A stretch of DNA of 64,000 nt from CADEFQ01 sp050249415 (GCA_050249415.1 JBFWQO010000016.1:14880-78879), one strand, 5' to 3'. Counted from the first letter of the stretch, positions 49,840-59,516 are shown. Program-made: numbers and translations. Notes: generated by a model from the sequence alone, not told the origin.

Positions 49840-50739
49840 ATGGATAAGGATGGCCGCCTGAAGCTCGCGGTCCAGAAGTCCGGCCGCCTGACCGACCCGT
49901 CGCTCGACCTCCTCGCGCGCTGCGGCGTCAGGCTCGCGCGCGGCAAGGACCAGCTGGTCGGCTTCGGCGAGAACATGCCGCTCGACGTGCTGTTCGTGCG
50001 CGACGACGATATACCGGACCTCGTGCAGGAAGACGTCTGCGATCTCGGCCTCGTGGGCCTGAATGTGCTCGAGGAGAAGCGCCTCGCGCTGGCCGCCCGC
50101 GGCGTGCGCGCCGCGTTCGACAGCCTGCGCCTGCTCGACTTCGGCCGCTGCCGCCTGTCGATCGCCGTGCCGGAAGGCACGTCGTGGGCGGGCCCGGCGT
50201 CGCTCGCCGGCAAGCGCATCGCCACCACCTACCCGCACCTGCTCGCGCGCTACCTGGCGGATCGCGCGATCGCGGCACAGATCGTCACCCTCTCCGGCGC
50301 CGTCGAGATCGCGCCACGGCTCGGCCGCGCCGATGCGATCTGCGATCTCGTCTCTACCGGTTCGACGCTCGACGCCAACCACCTCGAGGAAGTCGAGACC
50401 GTACTCGAAAGCCACGCCGTGCTGATCCGCACGCCGGTCGCGCTCGCCCCCGTAAAGTCCGACTGGGTCGAGCGGCTGCTGATGCGCATCGACGGCGTGC
50501 AGCAGGTGAAGGAGAGCAAGTACATCATGCTGCACGCGCCGCGGGCCGCGCTCGAGGAGATCCGGCGCCTGTTGCCCGGCAGCGAGTCGCCGACGATCAT
50601 TCCGCTCGAAGGCCACCCCGACAAGGTCGCGATCCACGCCGTGTGCCGCGAGAACGTCTTCTGGGAAACGCTCGAGAGCCTGAAGCGCGCCGGTGCGAGC
50701 GCCCTCCTCGTGCTGCCTGTCGAGAAGATGCTGTCGTGA
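49840..50739 (+). CDS. hisG: ATP phosphoribosyltransferase (long form)
   Basis: A 299-residue long-form HisG, the first and feedback-regulated enzyme of histidine synthesis. The catalytic domain carries GRADAICDLVSTGSTLDANH (PRPP loop). The C-terminal ACT-like regulatory domain (about residues 225-299, YIMLHAPRAALEEIRRLLPG) binds histidine, so no HisZ is needed. ATG at 49840; its TGA overlaps the hisD GTG. Confidence 0.96.
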   Translation: MDKDGRLKLAVQKSGRLTDPSLDLLARCGVRLARGKDQLVGFGENMPLDVLFVRDDDIPDLVQEDVCDLGLVGLNVLEEKRLALAARGVRAAFDSLRLLDFGRCRLSIAVPEGTSWAGPASLAGKRIATTYPHLLARYLADRAIAAQIVTLSGAVEIAPRLGRADAICDLVSTGSTLDANHLEEVETVLESHAVLIRTPVALAPVKSDWVERLLMRIDGVQQVKESKYIMLHAPRAALEEIRRLLPGSESPTIIPLEGHPDKVAIHAVCRENVFWETLESLKRAGASALLVLPVEKMLS

Positions 50740-52061
50740 GCCGGATCGCGATCCACCACTGGGCGCAACTCGACGCCGCCGCGCGCGCGCAGCTGCTGTC
50801 GCGCCCGCGTTCCGCGCAGTCGGACGAGGTCGTGGCGCAGGCTCGCGCGATCGTCGATGCCGTGCGCGCCGAGGGCGATGCCGCCGTGCGGCGCTACACC
50901 GCGCGCTACGACGGCGTCTCCCTCGATCGGCTTGCAGCCTTGCGCGCAAGTCCCGAGGAGTTTGCCGCCGCGCGCGCGGCGCTCGCACCGGAGGCGATCG
51001 CCGCCCTCGAACGCGCGATCGCGAACGTCGACGCATTCCACGCCGCGCAGCGGCCGGCGCCGCTGGCGCTCGATACCATGCCGGGCGTGCGTTGCGAGCG
51101 CATCGTGCGGCCCATCGCGTCGGTCGGACTCTACGTGCCGTCGGGATCGGCGCCGCTGCCCTCGACGGTCGTGATGCTCGGCGTTCCGGCCCGCCTCGCA
51201 GGCTGCCGCCTGCGCATTCTTTGCACGGCCCCGGATGCGGGGGGCCGCGCGGCGCCCGCCGTGCTCGTCGCGGCACAACTGTGCGGCATCGATACCGTGT
51301 TCAAGATCGGCGGCGCGCAGGCGATCGCCGCGCTCGCCTACGGCACGGAATCGGTACCGAAGGTCGACAAGATCTTCGGACCCGGCAATGCGTGGGTCAC
51401 GGCCGCCAAGCAGATCGTGGCCGCCGATCCGGCAGGCGCGGCCCTCGACCTGCCTGCGGGTCCGTCCGAAGTGCTGGTCCTCGCCGACGACGGCGCGAGT
51501 GCCGCCTTCGTCGCCGCAGACCTCCTCGCCCAGGCCGAGCACGATGCGATCGCGCAGGCCATCCTCGTCACCGATTCGGCGGCGCTCGCGGCGGCCACTG
51601 CAGGGGAGATCGAGCGCCAGCTGCCGCGCCTGTCGCGCCAGCGCATCCTCGGCGCCTCCGTGCGCGCGATGCGGCTGATCGTCACACCGGACCTCGACAC
51701 CGCGATCTCCGTGTCGAATGCGTACGCGCCCGAGCACCTCATCTTGCAGGTGCGCGAGCCGCGGCGCCGGCTCGAGGCGATCGAGAGTGCGGGATCGGTG
51801 TTCCTCGGGGCGTGGTCGCCGGAGCCGCTGGGCGATTACTGTTCGGGCGCCAACCATGTCCTGCCCACCTATGGCCATGCGCGGGCCTGCAGCGGCCTGT
51901 CGCTGCTCGATTTCGTCAAACGCATCACGGTACAGGATGTCGGCGAGGCGGGCCTCGCGGCCCTCGGCCCGACCGCCGCGACACTCGCGCGCCTCGAAGG
52001 GCTCGATGCGCACGCCGCCGCGGTCGAACGGCGCCTCGCGGCGCTCGGCGCCGCACGATGA
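50736..52061 (+). CDS. hisD: Histidinol dehydrogenase
   Basis: A 441-residue Zn-dependent NAD enzyme making histidine from histidinol. VGLYVPSGSAPLPSTVVMLG, KIFGPGNAWVTAAKQIV, DLPAGPSEVLVLADD and AEHDAIAQA are the conserved segments with Zn and catalytic residues. It starts with GTG at 50736 (GTGA overlap with hisG) and its TGA overlaps the hisC ATG. Confidence 0.96.
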   Translation: MSRIAIHHWAQLDAAARAQLLSRPRSAQSDEVVAQARAIVDAVRAEGDAAVRRYTARYDGVSLDRLAALRASPEEFAAARAALAPEAIAALERAIANVDAFHAAQRPAPLALDTMPGVRCERIVRPIASVGLYVPSGSAPLPSTVVMLGVPARLAGCRLRILCTAPDAGGRAAPAVLVAAQLCGIDTVFKIGGAQAIAALAYGTESVPKVDKIFGPGNAWVTAAKQIVAADPAGAALDLPAGPSEVLVLADDGASAAFVAADLLAQAEHDAIAQAILVTDSAALAAATAGEIERQLPRLSRQRILGASVRAMRLIVTPDLDTAISVSNAYAPEHLILQVREPRRRLEAIESAGSVFLGAWSPEPLGDYCSGANHVLPTYGHARACSGLSLLDFVKRITVQDVGEAGLAALGPTAATLARLEGLDAHAAAVERRLAALGAAR

Positions 52062-53119
52062 ACGATCCGGTCGCGATCGCGCGTCCCGAGATTCGCGCGC
52101 TACAGCCCTACGAGCACGCGATGTGGGACCCCGAATTCGAACGCCTGCACGCGAATGAACTGCCCTGGCGCACCGCATCCGACTGCTCGCAGGCGGGCCT
52201 GAACCGCTATCCCGAGCCGCACCCGGATGCGCTCGCGGCGGCGCTCGCCCGTCTTTACGGTGTCACGCCCGCTCACACCCTCGTCTGCCGTGGCAGCGAC
52301 GAGGCGATCGACCTGCTGGTGCGCGGCTACTGCACCGCCGGGCGTGACGCGGTCCTCATCTGCCCGCCGACCTTCGGCATGTATGCGGTCGCGGCGCAGG
52401 TCCAGGGCGCCGGCGTCGCCTCGATACCGCTGCGCAGGGACGCGGGCTATGCGCTCGACGTCGCGGCGATCGCCGCGCGCTGCGAACGCGGCGACGTCAA
52501 GCTCGTGTTCATATGCACGCCGAACAACCCGACCGGCAATGTGCTCGCGGCAACGGATATCCTCGCGGTGGCCGGGAAGACAGCCGGGCGCGCCCTCGTC
52601 GTGATCGACGAGGCCTACATCGAGTTCGCCGCAATGCCGAGTGGCGCGCACCTCATCGAACAATATCCCCACGTCGTCGTCCTGCGCACGCTGTCCAAGG
52701 CGCACGGGCTCGCCGGCGCGAGGATCGGCACGCTCATCGCCGACCCGCGCGTCGTCGCCCTGCTGCGCAAGGTCGTGCCGCCCTACGCGATCGCCCAGCC
52801 GTGCATCGAGGCGGCGCTCCTCGCGCTCGGTGCGTCACAGCTGCGCCTCGCGCACGCACGCGTGGCCGCCATCGTGCGCGAGCGCGACAGGCTCGCCACA
52901 CGACTGGCCGCATCGCCCGGCGTACTGCGCGTGTGGCCGAGCGACTCGAATTTCCTGCTCACGGAGTTCCGTGACCCGGAGGGCGCGCTCGCGCGCTTCG
53001 CCGCTGCGCGCCTGCGCGTGCGGGATTTCCGCACGCGGCAAGGACTCGAGCGGGCACTGCGCATCACGGTCGGCAGCCCGGAGCAGAACGACAAGCTGCT
53101 CGGGAGCCTCGCATGCTGA
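52058..53119 (+). CDS. hisC: Histidinol-phosphate aminotransferase
   Basis: A 353-residue fold-type I PLP enzyme. The PLP Lys lies in LRTLSKAHGLAGARIG, with FICTPNNPTGNVL and VVIDEAYIEFA upstream. NRYPEPHPDALAAALARLYG is the substrate region. ATG at 52058 overlaps hisD; its end overlaps hisB by 7 bases. Confidence 0.95.
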   Translation: MNDPVAIARPEIRALQPYEHAMWDPEFERLHANELPWRTASDCSQAGLNRYPEPHPDALAAALARLYGVTPAHTLVCRGSDEAIDLLVRGYCTAGRDAVLICPPTFGMYAVAAQVQGAGVASIPLRRDAGYALDVAAIAARCERGDVKLVFICTPNNPTGNVLAATDILAVAGKTAGRALVVIDEAYIEFAAMPSGAHLIEQYPHVVVLRTLSKAHGLAGARIGTLIADPRVVALLRKVVPPYAIAQPCIEAALLALGASQLRLAHARVAAIVRERDRLATRLAASPGVLRVWPSDSNFLLTEFRDPEGALARFAAARLRVRDFRTRQGLERALRITVGSPEQNDKLLGSLAC

Positions 53120-54186
53120 ACGGCGATGCCGTGCTGTTCGTCGATCGTGACGGCACATTGATCGAGGAGCCCCCCGACGAGCAGGTCGATGCGCTCGGGA
53201 AGATCCGGTTCATGCCGGGCGTGTTCGCGGCGCTCGCGGCCCTGCGCGACCGGGGCTACCGCTTCGCGATGGTCACCAACCAGGATGGCCTCGGCACGAC
53301 GGGCTTCCCGCTCGCCGCCTTCGAAGCCGCGCAGGGTTTCGTGCTCGACGCGTTCGCGAGCCAGGGCATCGGGTTCGAGGCGATCTTCGTGTGCCCCCAC
53401 CGGCGCGACGACCACTGTGCGTGCCGCAAGCCCCGCACGGGGCTCGTCGATGCGTGGGTGCGCGACCGGCCGGTGGATCTCGCCGCGAGCGCGATGATCG
53501 GCGATCGGGACACCGACCTCGAGTTCGCGGCGAACCTCGGCGTGCGGGGCCTGCGCGTGCGGCGGCATGGGCCGGAGGCTGAAACCTGGCCCGCCATCGT
53601 GCGTGAACTGACGGCACGGCGTGCGAGCGTCGAGCGCGAGACCCGCGAAACGCGCGTCCGCGTGCGCGTCGATCTCGATGCGGCCGAACCCCTCGCGGCG
53701 AGGACCGGCATCGGTTTCCTCGACCACATGCTCGAGCAGCTCGGCAAGCACGGCGGCTTCGCGCTCGACCTGGCCTGCGTCGGCGATCTCGCCGTGGATG
53801 AGCATCACACGGTCGAGGACTGTGCGCTCGCGCTCGGCGAGGCGCTGCGCACGGCGCTCGGCGACAAGCGCGGCATCGGCCGTTTCGGCTTCGTGCTGCC
53901 GATGGACGAAGCCCGGGCGCAGGTGGCGATCGACCTGTCGGGCCGGGCCTTTGCCGTCTTCGACGGGCACTTCGGCCGCGAGCAGGTCGGTGGCCTGCCG
54001 ACCGAGCTCGTACCGCACTTCTTTCGCTCGCTCGCCGAAGCGCTCGGTGCGGCGATCCACGTCGGGGTCGTCGGCGACAACGCCCACCACATGATCGAAG
54101 CGTGTTTCAAGGCGACGGGACGCGCGTTGCGGCAGGCGATCCGGCGCGACGGGGCCGAATTGCCGAGCACCAAGGGCGTCCTGTGA
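53113..54186 (+). CDS. hisB: Bifunctional histidinol-phosphatase / imidazoleglycerol-phosphate dehydratase
   Basis: A 357-residue fusion. The N-terminal HAD phosphatase (about 1-165) has LFVDRDGTLIEEPPDEQ and the Zn loop CPHRRDDHCACRKP. The C-terminal dehydratase (about 170-357) has FLDHMLEQLGKHGGF, DEHHTVEDCALALGEAL and DNAHHMIEACFKATGRAL with Mn-binding His residues. Bifunctional HisB is characteristic of gammaproteobacteria. Overlaps hisC by 7 bases; TGA overlaps the hisH GTG. Confidence 0.97.
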   Translation: MLNGDAVLFVDRDGTLIEEPPDEQVDALGKIRFMPGVFAALAALRDRGYRFAMVTNQDGLGTTGFPLAAFEAAQGFVLDAFASQGIGFEAIFVCPHRRDDHCACRKPRTGLVDAWVRDRPVDLAASAMIGDRDTDLEFAANLGVRGLRVRRHGPEAETWPAIVRELTARRASVERETRETRVRVRVDLDAAEPLAARTGIGFLDHMLEQLGKHGGFALDLACVGDLAVDEHHTVEDCALALGEALRTALGDKRGIGRFGFVLPMDEARAQVAIDLSGRAFAVFDGHFGREQVGGLPTELVPHFFRSLAEALGAAIHVGVVGDNAHHMIEACFKATGRALRQAIRRDGAELPSTKGVL

Positions 54187-54800
54187 CCGCTCCCGCGATC
54201 GACGCCGTGATCGTCGACAGCGGCGGTGCAAACCTCGCGTCGCTGCAGTTCGCGCTGCAGCGAATCGGCGCCACGAGCTCGGTCACGGCCGACCCGCAGG
54301 CGATCCGCCGCGCCCCGCGCGTGGTGCTGCCGGGCGTGGGTTCCGCCGCCGACGCGATGGCGCGCCTCGTACGCAGCGGGCTCGATCGCATGCTGCCGCA
54401 GCTGACACAGCCCGTGCTCGGCATCTGCCTCGGCATGCAGCTCCTCTACGAACGATCGGCAGAAGGCGCCACGGCCTGTCTCGGTATCGTGCCGGGCACG
54501 GTACAGCGACTCGAGCCCGTACAGGGGCGCCCGGTGCCGCACATGGGCTGGAACCGGGTGCGCCGGCGCGCGCCACACGCGCTCCTCGACGGCATCGACG
54601 ACGCGACCCACTTCTACTTCGTGCACAGCTACGCCGCGCCGGTCGCGGGGGAATCGATCGCAGTCACCGATTACGGCGCCGACTTCACGGCGATCGTCGT
54701 GCAGGGCAATTTCCTCGGCACCCAGTTCCATCCCGAGCGGTCGGGCCCGGCCGGCGCGCATATCCTCGCCAATTTCCTGCGACTCAGCCCATGCTCCTGA
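54183..54800 (+). CDS. hisH: Imidazole glycerol phosphate synthase, glutaminase subunit
   Basis: A 205-residue class I glutamine amidotransferase. The nucleophile Cys lies in LGICLGMQLLYERSAEG and the His/Glu pair in GTQFHPERSG. It feeds ammonia to HisF. GTG start at 54183 within the hisB stop. Its 3' end overlaps hisA by 10 bases. Confidence 0.95.
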   Translation: MTAPAIDAVIVDSGGANLASLQFALQRIGATSSVTADPQAIRRAPRVVLPGVGSAADAMARLVRSGLDRMLPQLTQPVLGICLGMQLLYERSAEGATACLGIVPGTVQRLEPVQGRPVPHMGWNRVRRRAPHALLDGIDDATHFYFVHSYAAPVAGESIAVTDYGADFTAIVVQGNFLGTQFHPERSGPAGAHILANFLRLSPCS

Positions 54801-55531
54801 TCCCTTCCATCGACTTGCGCGGCGGGCGCTGCGTGCGGCTGCACCAGGGTGATTTCGACGCTGAAACGCAGTACCCGGCGAGTCCGATGGAACTGCTCGA
54901 GCGCTATGCCGCCTGCGGCGCGCGCTGGTTGCACGTCGTCGACCTCGACGGCGCGCGTGACGGCGTGCTCGCACATCGCGACACCGTGCTCGCCCTCGCG
55001 GCGCGCCAGCGCCTGCGATTGCAGGCCGGCGGCGGCGTGCGCAGCGAAGCGGTCGTCGAGGACCTGCTGCAGAACGGCATCGCGCGCGTCGTGGTCGGCA
55101 GCGCCGCGGTGGAACAGGCGACCGACGTGCGCAACTGGTTTCGCCGTTTCGGGCCGGAGCACATCTGCCTCGCGCTCGATGTGCGCGAGGCCGACACGGC
55201 GACCCCGCGCGTGCAGACACGCGGCTGGCGCGCCGGCTCGGGAGTGAGCCTGTGGGATGCGGTGGCCGACTATGAAACACTCGGCCTCAGGCACGTGCTC
55301 TGTACCGACATCGCGCGCGACGGTGCGCTCGCGGGACCGAACCTCGCGCTCTATGCGGAGGCACGCCGGCGCTTTCCGGCCATGGCCTGGCAGGCTTCGG
55401 GCGGCGTGCGCGGCGAGCCCGATCTCGCCGCTCTCGCCGCACTCGGGGTCAGCGCCGCGGTGAGCGGCCGCGCGCTGCTCGAGGATCGCCTCTCCGGTGC
55501 GGAGCTGCAGCCATACTTTCCCGCCGCATAA
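54791..55531 (+). CDS. hisA: ProFAR isomerase
   Basis: A 246-residue beta/alpha barrel. SIDLRGGRCVRLHQGD carries the catalytic Asp, and LQAGGGVRSEAVVEDLL and LCTDIARDGALAGPN the second half. The start overlaps hisH by 10 bases. Its last codons overlap the beginning of hisF, whose ribosome-binding site (GGAG, 55501-55504) lies inside hisA. Confidence 0.95.
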   Translation: MLLIPSIDLRGGRCVRLHQGDFDAETQYPASPMELLERYAACGARWLHVVDLDGARDGVLAHRDTVLALAARQRLRLQAGGGVRSEAVVEDLLQNGIARVVVGSAAVEQATDVRNWFRRFGPEHICLALDVREADTATPRVQTRGWRAGSGVSLWDAVADYETLGLRHVLCTDIARDGALAGPNLALYAEARRRFPAMAWQASGGVRGEPDLAALAALGVSAAVSGRALLEDRLSGAELQPYFPAA

Positions 55532-56280
55532 TTCCCTGCCTCGACGTGCGGGGCGACCGGGTCGTCAAGGGCGTGCGCTTTCGCGAGCACGTCGTCGTCG
55601 GCGGCATACTCGAACTCGCCACCCGGTATCGCGACGAAGGCGCCGACGAACTCGTCTTCTACGACATCGCCGCCAGCCCCGAGGGGCGCTCGGTCGACCG
55701 CGCCTGGGTCCGCCGGGTGGCAGCCGTGCTCGATATTCCCTTCTGTGTGGCAGGCGGCATCCGCAGCGTCGCCGATGCGGAGGAAGTGCTCGCCGCCGGC
55801 GCCGAGAAGGTCTCGGTGAACTCCCCGGCGCTCGCGGAACCCGCGCTGGTCGATCGCCTCGCCGCGCGTTTCGGGTCCCAGTGCGTCGTCGTCGGCATCG
55901 ACAGCGAGACGACGCCCGCCGGGTGGCGCGTGCACGCGCTCACGGGCGATCCGGGCCGCGCGCACGATGCCGGCCGCGCTACACTCGACTGGATGCGTGA
56001 AGTGCAGCAGCGTGGCGCCGGCGAGATCGTCCTCAACTGCATGGCGAGCGACGGCGTGCGGCGGGGCTATGACCTCGCACAACTGGCGGCCGCGCGCGCG
56101 GTGTGCACGGTGCCGCTCGTCGCCTCGGGCGGAGCGGGCTCGATCGGGCATTTCGCTGCCGTGTTCACGGAGGCCGGAGCCGATGCGGCGCTCGCGGCGA
56201 GCGTGTTCCACTCCGGCGCGATCGCGATACCCGACCTCAAGGCGGCACTCGCGAAGGCCGGTATCGAGGTGCGCCGGTGA
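55513..56280 (+). CDS. hisF: Imidazole glycerol phosphate synthase, cyclase subunit (apparent AUA start)
   Basis: A 255-residue barrel subunit that forms imidazole glycerol phosphate with HisH. The frame contains RRIIPCLDVRGDRVVKGVRF, the invariant HisF N-terminus. No ATG, GTG or TTG precedes the catalytic Asp in frame; the first codon at the expected place is ATA at 55513. Numbering from it gives the essential Asp at 11 and Lys at 19, exactly as in E. coli HisF, and GGAG lies 8 bases upstream. A GTG at 55546 would delete the catalytic Asp. So either AUA is the start codon or the base is a sequence error. DLAQLAAARAVCTVPL and GGAGSIGHF complete the fold. Overlaps hisA by 19 bases. Confidence 0.9.
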   Translation: MLSRRIIPCLDVRGDRVVKGVRFREHVVVGGILELATRYRDEGADELVFYDIAASPEGRSVDRAWVRRVAAVLDIPFCVAGGIRSVADAEEVLAAGAEKVSVNSPALAEPALVDRLAARFGSQCVVVGIDSETTPAGWRVHALTGDPGRAHDAGRATLDWMREVQQRGAGEIVLNCMASDGVRRGYDLAQLAAARAVCTVPLVASGGAGSIGHFAAVFTEAGADAALAASVFHSGAIAIPDLKAALAKAGIEVRR

Positions 56281-56933
56281 ACTTCTCGAAGGCCGATCTC
56301 GTCACGATCGCGTTCGATGCGCGCGACGGCCTCGTGCCGGCGATCGTGCAGGATGCCGACGCAGGCGATGTCCTGATGCTCGGCTACATGAACTCCGCCG
56401 CGCTCACCGCCACGATCGAACGCGGCCGCGTCGTCTTCTTCAGCCGCAGCCGCAAGCGGCTGTGGGAGAAGGGCGAAACCTCCGGCCACACACTCGATCT
56501 CGTCGACATCGCGGCCGACTGCGACTCGGATACCCTGCTCGTCACCGCGCGGCCGCGCGGCCCGGTGTGCCACAAGGGCTGTCGCACCTGCTTTGGCGAT
56601 ACGCCGCGAAACGCCACCGGCACGCTCGACTTTCTCGCGACGCTCGAGTCGCTGATCGCGCGCCGGCACGCCGGGCGGCCGGCGGGCAGCTACACCACGC
56701 GCCTCTTCGACGCCGGGCCGACGCGCATCGCGCAGAAGGTCGGTGAAGAAGGGGTCGAAGTGGCCCTGGCGGGCAGTTCGGGCTCGACGGACGAACTCGC
56801 GGCGGAAGCCGCCGATCTCCTGTATCACCTGCTGGTCCTGCTCCGGAGCCGCGACCTGCCGTTGTCGCGCGTGATGGACGAACTCGCGGCACGCCACGCG
56901 GCGGGCGGCGCGCAGCGGGAATCAGACCAGTAA
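56277..56933 (+). CDS. hisI: Bifunctional phosphoribosyl-AMP cyclohydrolase / phosphoribosyl-ATP pyrophosphatase
   Basis: A 218-residue HisIE fusion. The cyclohydrolase (about 1-110) shows VLMLGYMNSAALTATIERGR, WEKGETSGHTLDL and the Zn Cys cluster CHKGCRTCFGD. The pyrophosphatase (about 120-210) shows TRIAQKVGEEGVEVALA and EAADLLYHLLVLL. GTG start at 56277 overlaps the hisF stop. Its end overlaps the converging lysAC gene by 12 bases. Confidence 0.96.
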   Translation: MNFSKADLVTIAFDARDGLVPAIVQDADAGDVLMLGYMNSAALTATIERGRVVFFSRSRKRLWEKGETSGHTLDLVDIAADCDSDTLLVTARPRGPVCHKGCRTCFGDTPRNATGTLDFLATLESLIARRHAGRPAGSYTTRLFDAGPTRIAQKVGEEGVEVALAGSSGSTDELAAEAADLLYHLLVLLRSRDLPLSRVMDELAARHAAGGAQRESDQ

Positions 56934-59510
56934 TTCTTCCGCCGGCGCGCGCAGGTTGTAGCTCGAACTCATGACGCGCCCGTAGGCACCGGCCGTCGCG
57001 AGCAGCAGGATGTCCCCTTCCTGCGTCGGGGGCAGCAGGCGATCATGGCCGAGCACGTCCGCGCTTTCGCAGATCGGCCCGACGACATTGACGACCTCGG
57101 TGGCGGGCGCATCGAGGCGGGTCAGGTTCACGATCTCGTGATACGCGCCGTAGAGCGCCGGCCGGATCAGCGAATTCATGCCGGTGGCGATGCCGACGTA
57201 GCGCACCTCACCCTTCTCCTTCGTCTGCGTGACCCGTGCGAGCAGCACGCCCGCCGCGGCGACGACGTAGCGCCCCGGTTCGAGCCACAGCTCGAGCGCC
57301 GGGTGGGCCTGCCGCACCTCATCGAGCGCGGCGTCGAGCCGCGCGAGGTCGAGCGGTGCGCGATCGCCGCGTTCAGGTACACCGAGCCCGCCACCGACAT
57401 TGATCGAGCGCAGGCCGGGGAAACGCGCCGCTTCGGCCGCGAGCAGGCGCGCCGTGTGCCGCCAGCTCCCGACGTCGAAAATGCCGCTGCCGGGATGGGC
57501 GTGCAATCCGACCACCCGCGCGCCGGCCGCCAGGGCGAGTGCGGCCAGGTCGGCGAGCTCCTCGATCGGCACGCCGAATTTCGCGTGCGCGCCGGCCGTG
57601 CGCACATGCTGGTGATGGCCGAGACCGGTGCCGCTGTCGACCCGGACATGGATATCCCGGTCGCGAAACAGCGCCGGCCAATGCCGCAGTGGATAGCTGC
57701 TGTCGATCGTGAGCCGCACGCCCTCGCCGAGGGCCCATGCGTACTCGTCGCGCGGCGCGAAATTCGGCGTGTACAGGATCTGCGCCGGTTCGATTCCCGG
57801 GACTTGGCGCCGCGCATGTTCGATTTCACCGCGCGACACGCATTCGAGGCCGACGCCCGCCGCATGGATCCGCCGCAGCAGCTCCGGATGTGCGTTGGCC
57901 TTCATCGCATACCAGACCCGCGAGACCGAACGCAGCGCGGTGAGCGACCGCGCCGCCGCCTCGACGCTCGCCACATCGTAGACATAGGCGGCGTCGCGCC
58001 CGTCGAGCGCCGCGAGGAGCGCCGCGCGCTTCTCCCGCCACCAGGCGACGGGCCGCGCGGCACCCGGCGCCGCATCGCGTGCGAAGAGTTCCTCCCACGT
58101 CGGCCCGAGCACCGGGTCTCCGGGCACGGGCTGCACCAGCATTTCGTGCATCTGGTTGACGAGCCGGTCGGCCTGCGCTTCGTCGACCACGAACGTGAAA
58201 TTGAGGTCGTTCGCCGCCTGGCTCACGAGATGGATGCGCTGCTCCTCGAAGAGGTCGAACGCATCGCCGAGCCGATGCAGGATCGCGCGGATGTTGCGCC
58301 CGACGAGGCTCACGGACGCGCAGGGTCCGATGATCTGCACACGGCACAGGTCCGACAGCGCATCGACCAGCGCATCGAGGATCGCCGGATCGAGCGTGTT
58401 GGCTGCCGGGTCGAGCGAGACCGTCACGTTGGTCTCGGAAGTCGATACGAGATCGATCGACAGGCCCTGCGACTTGAACACCTGGAACGCATCGGCGAGG
58501 AAGCCGACCTGGTGCCACATGCCGGGGCTGTCGAGCGAGACGAGCGTGACGCCCTTCTTGACGCACACGGCCTTCACCTGCGCCTCGCCGCCGCCCTGCG
58601 CACTGACCAGCGTGCCCGTGAGGTCCGGGTGATGGGTGTCGTGGACGGACAGCGGAATGCCGTACTGGCGTACCGGCAGGATGCACCGCGGGTGCAGGAC
58701 TTTGGCGCCGCTCGTCGCGATCTCCTGCGCCTCGTCGTAGTGCAAGGCCTTCAACAGGCGCGCGGCGGGCGTGGTGCGCGGATTCGCGCTGAACATGCCG
58801 GGCACGTCGGTCCAGATCTCGAGTCGCCGTGCACGCAGTTTCGCCGCGAAATACGCCGCCGACGTATCCGAACCGCCGCGACCGAGCAACACGGTGTGGC
58901 CCTCGTCGTCGCTCGCGATGAAGCCCTGCGTGATCACGAGCCCGGCGCCGTCCGACAGGTCGCGGATGAGCGCATCGTCCGGCGCGAACCCGCACGTGGC
59001 CGACAGCGTGCTCGCCTTCGCCGACGCGCCCTTGCGCACCTCGGCGTGCAGCATGCGCCGCGCATCGGCCCAGCGCGGCCCGAGTCCCTGCGACTCGAGG
59101 AAGGCGGCGCCGAGTGCGGTCGCCATCAGCTCGCCGTTCGACACGACGCGGGCGCGCGTACGCGCGCTCACCTCGCCGACGAGCGCGATACCGTCGGCGA
59201 GACGCCGCAGCTCATCGAAGCTGCCTTCGAGGCCCGGGCCGACCGCGACGCCGAGTTCGGCGGCCAGCGTGCGATGCAGGTCCTCGATCCCGGTGAGGAT
59301 GGGCGCGTAATCCCGCGCGAGTGCGCCGTCGAGCAGGCGCTCGAGGCGGTCGGTGACGCCGCTGAGTGCCGAGTGGACGATCAGGACGCGCAGTCCGTCC
59401 GCGCGGCGCGCCCGCACGATCCCGGCGATGCGATGCCAGTTGGGCGCCGACGAAACACTCGTGCCGCCGAACTTCAGCACGACCCATCGGGAATCCACCG
59501 CGGTCGCCAC
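56922..59510 (-). CDS. lysAC: Bifunctional aspartate kinase / diaminopimelate decarboxylase
   Basis: An 862-residue fusion catalysing the first and last steps of lysine synthesis. The N-terminal aspartokinase (about 1-310) starts WVVLKFGGTSVSSAPN and carries GRGGSDTSAAYFAA. ACT domains follow (about 315-460, SQGLSIDLVSTSETNVTVSL). The C-terminal PLP decarboxylase (about 480-862) has the PLP Lys in WYAMKANAHPELLR and GPICESADVLGHDR. This fusion is known from Xanthomonas and Xylella. GTG start at 59510, 6 bases after the small upstream gene. Converges with hisI, overlapping by 12 bases. Confidence 0.95.
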   Translation of the reverse strand: MATAVDSRWVVLKFGGTSVSSAPNWHRIAGIVRARRADGLRVLIVHSALSGVTDRLERLLDGALARDYAPILTGIEDLHRTLAAELGVAVGPGLEGSFDELRRLADGIALVGEVSARTRARVVSNGELMATALGAAFLESQGLGPRWADARRMLHAEVRKGASAKASTLSATCGFAPDDALIRDLSDGAGLVITQGFIASDDEGHTVLLGRGGSDTSAAYFAAKLRARRLEIWTDVPGMFSANPRTTPAARLLKALHYDEAQEIATSGAKVLHPRCILPVRQYGIPLSVHDTHHPDLTGTLVSAQGGGEAQVKAVCVKKGVTLVSLDSPGMWHQVGFLADAFQVFKSQGLSIDLVSTSETNVTVSLDPAANTLDPAILDALVDALSDLCRVQIIGPCASVSLVGRNIRAILHRLGDAFDLFEEQRIHLVSQAANDLNFTFVVDEAQADRLVNQMHEMLVQPVPGDPVLGPTWEELFARDAAPGAARPVAWWREKRAALLAALDGRDAAYVYDVASVEAAARSLTALRSVSRVWYAMKANAHPELLRRIHAAGVGLECVSRGEIEHARRQVPGIEPAQILYTPNFAPRDEYAWALGEGVRLTIDSSYPLRHWPALFRDRDIHVRVDSGTGLGHHQHVRTAGAHAKFGVPIEELADLAALALAAGARVVGLHAHPGSGIFDVGSWRHTARLLAAEAARFPGLRSINVGGGLGVPERGDRAPLDLARLDAALDEVRQAHPALELWLEPGRYVVAAAGVLLARVTQTKEKGEVRYVGIATGMNSLIRPALYGAYHEIVNLTRLDAPATEVVNVVGPICESADVLGHDRLLPPTQEGDILLLATAGAYGRVMSSSYNLRAPAEELLV

Positions 59511-59516
59511 GGGGCG

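Noticed and set aside
55546..56280. hisF starting at the GTG at 55546
   Set aside because: It would remove the catalytic Asp and the first beta strand of a universally conserved N-terminus.
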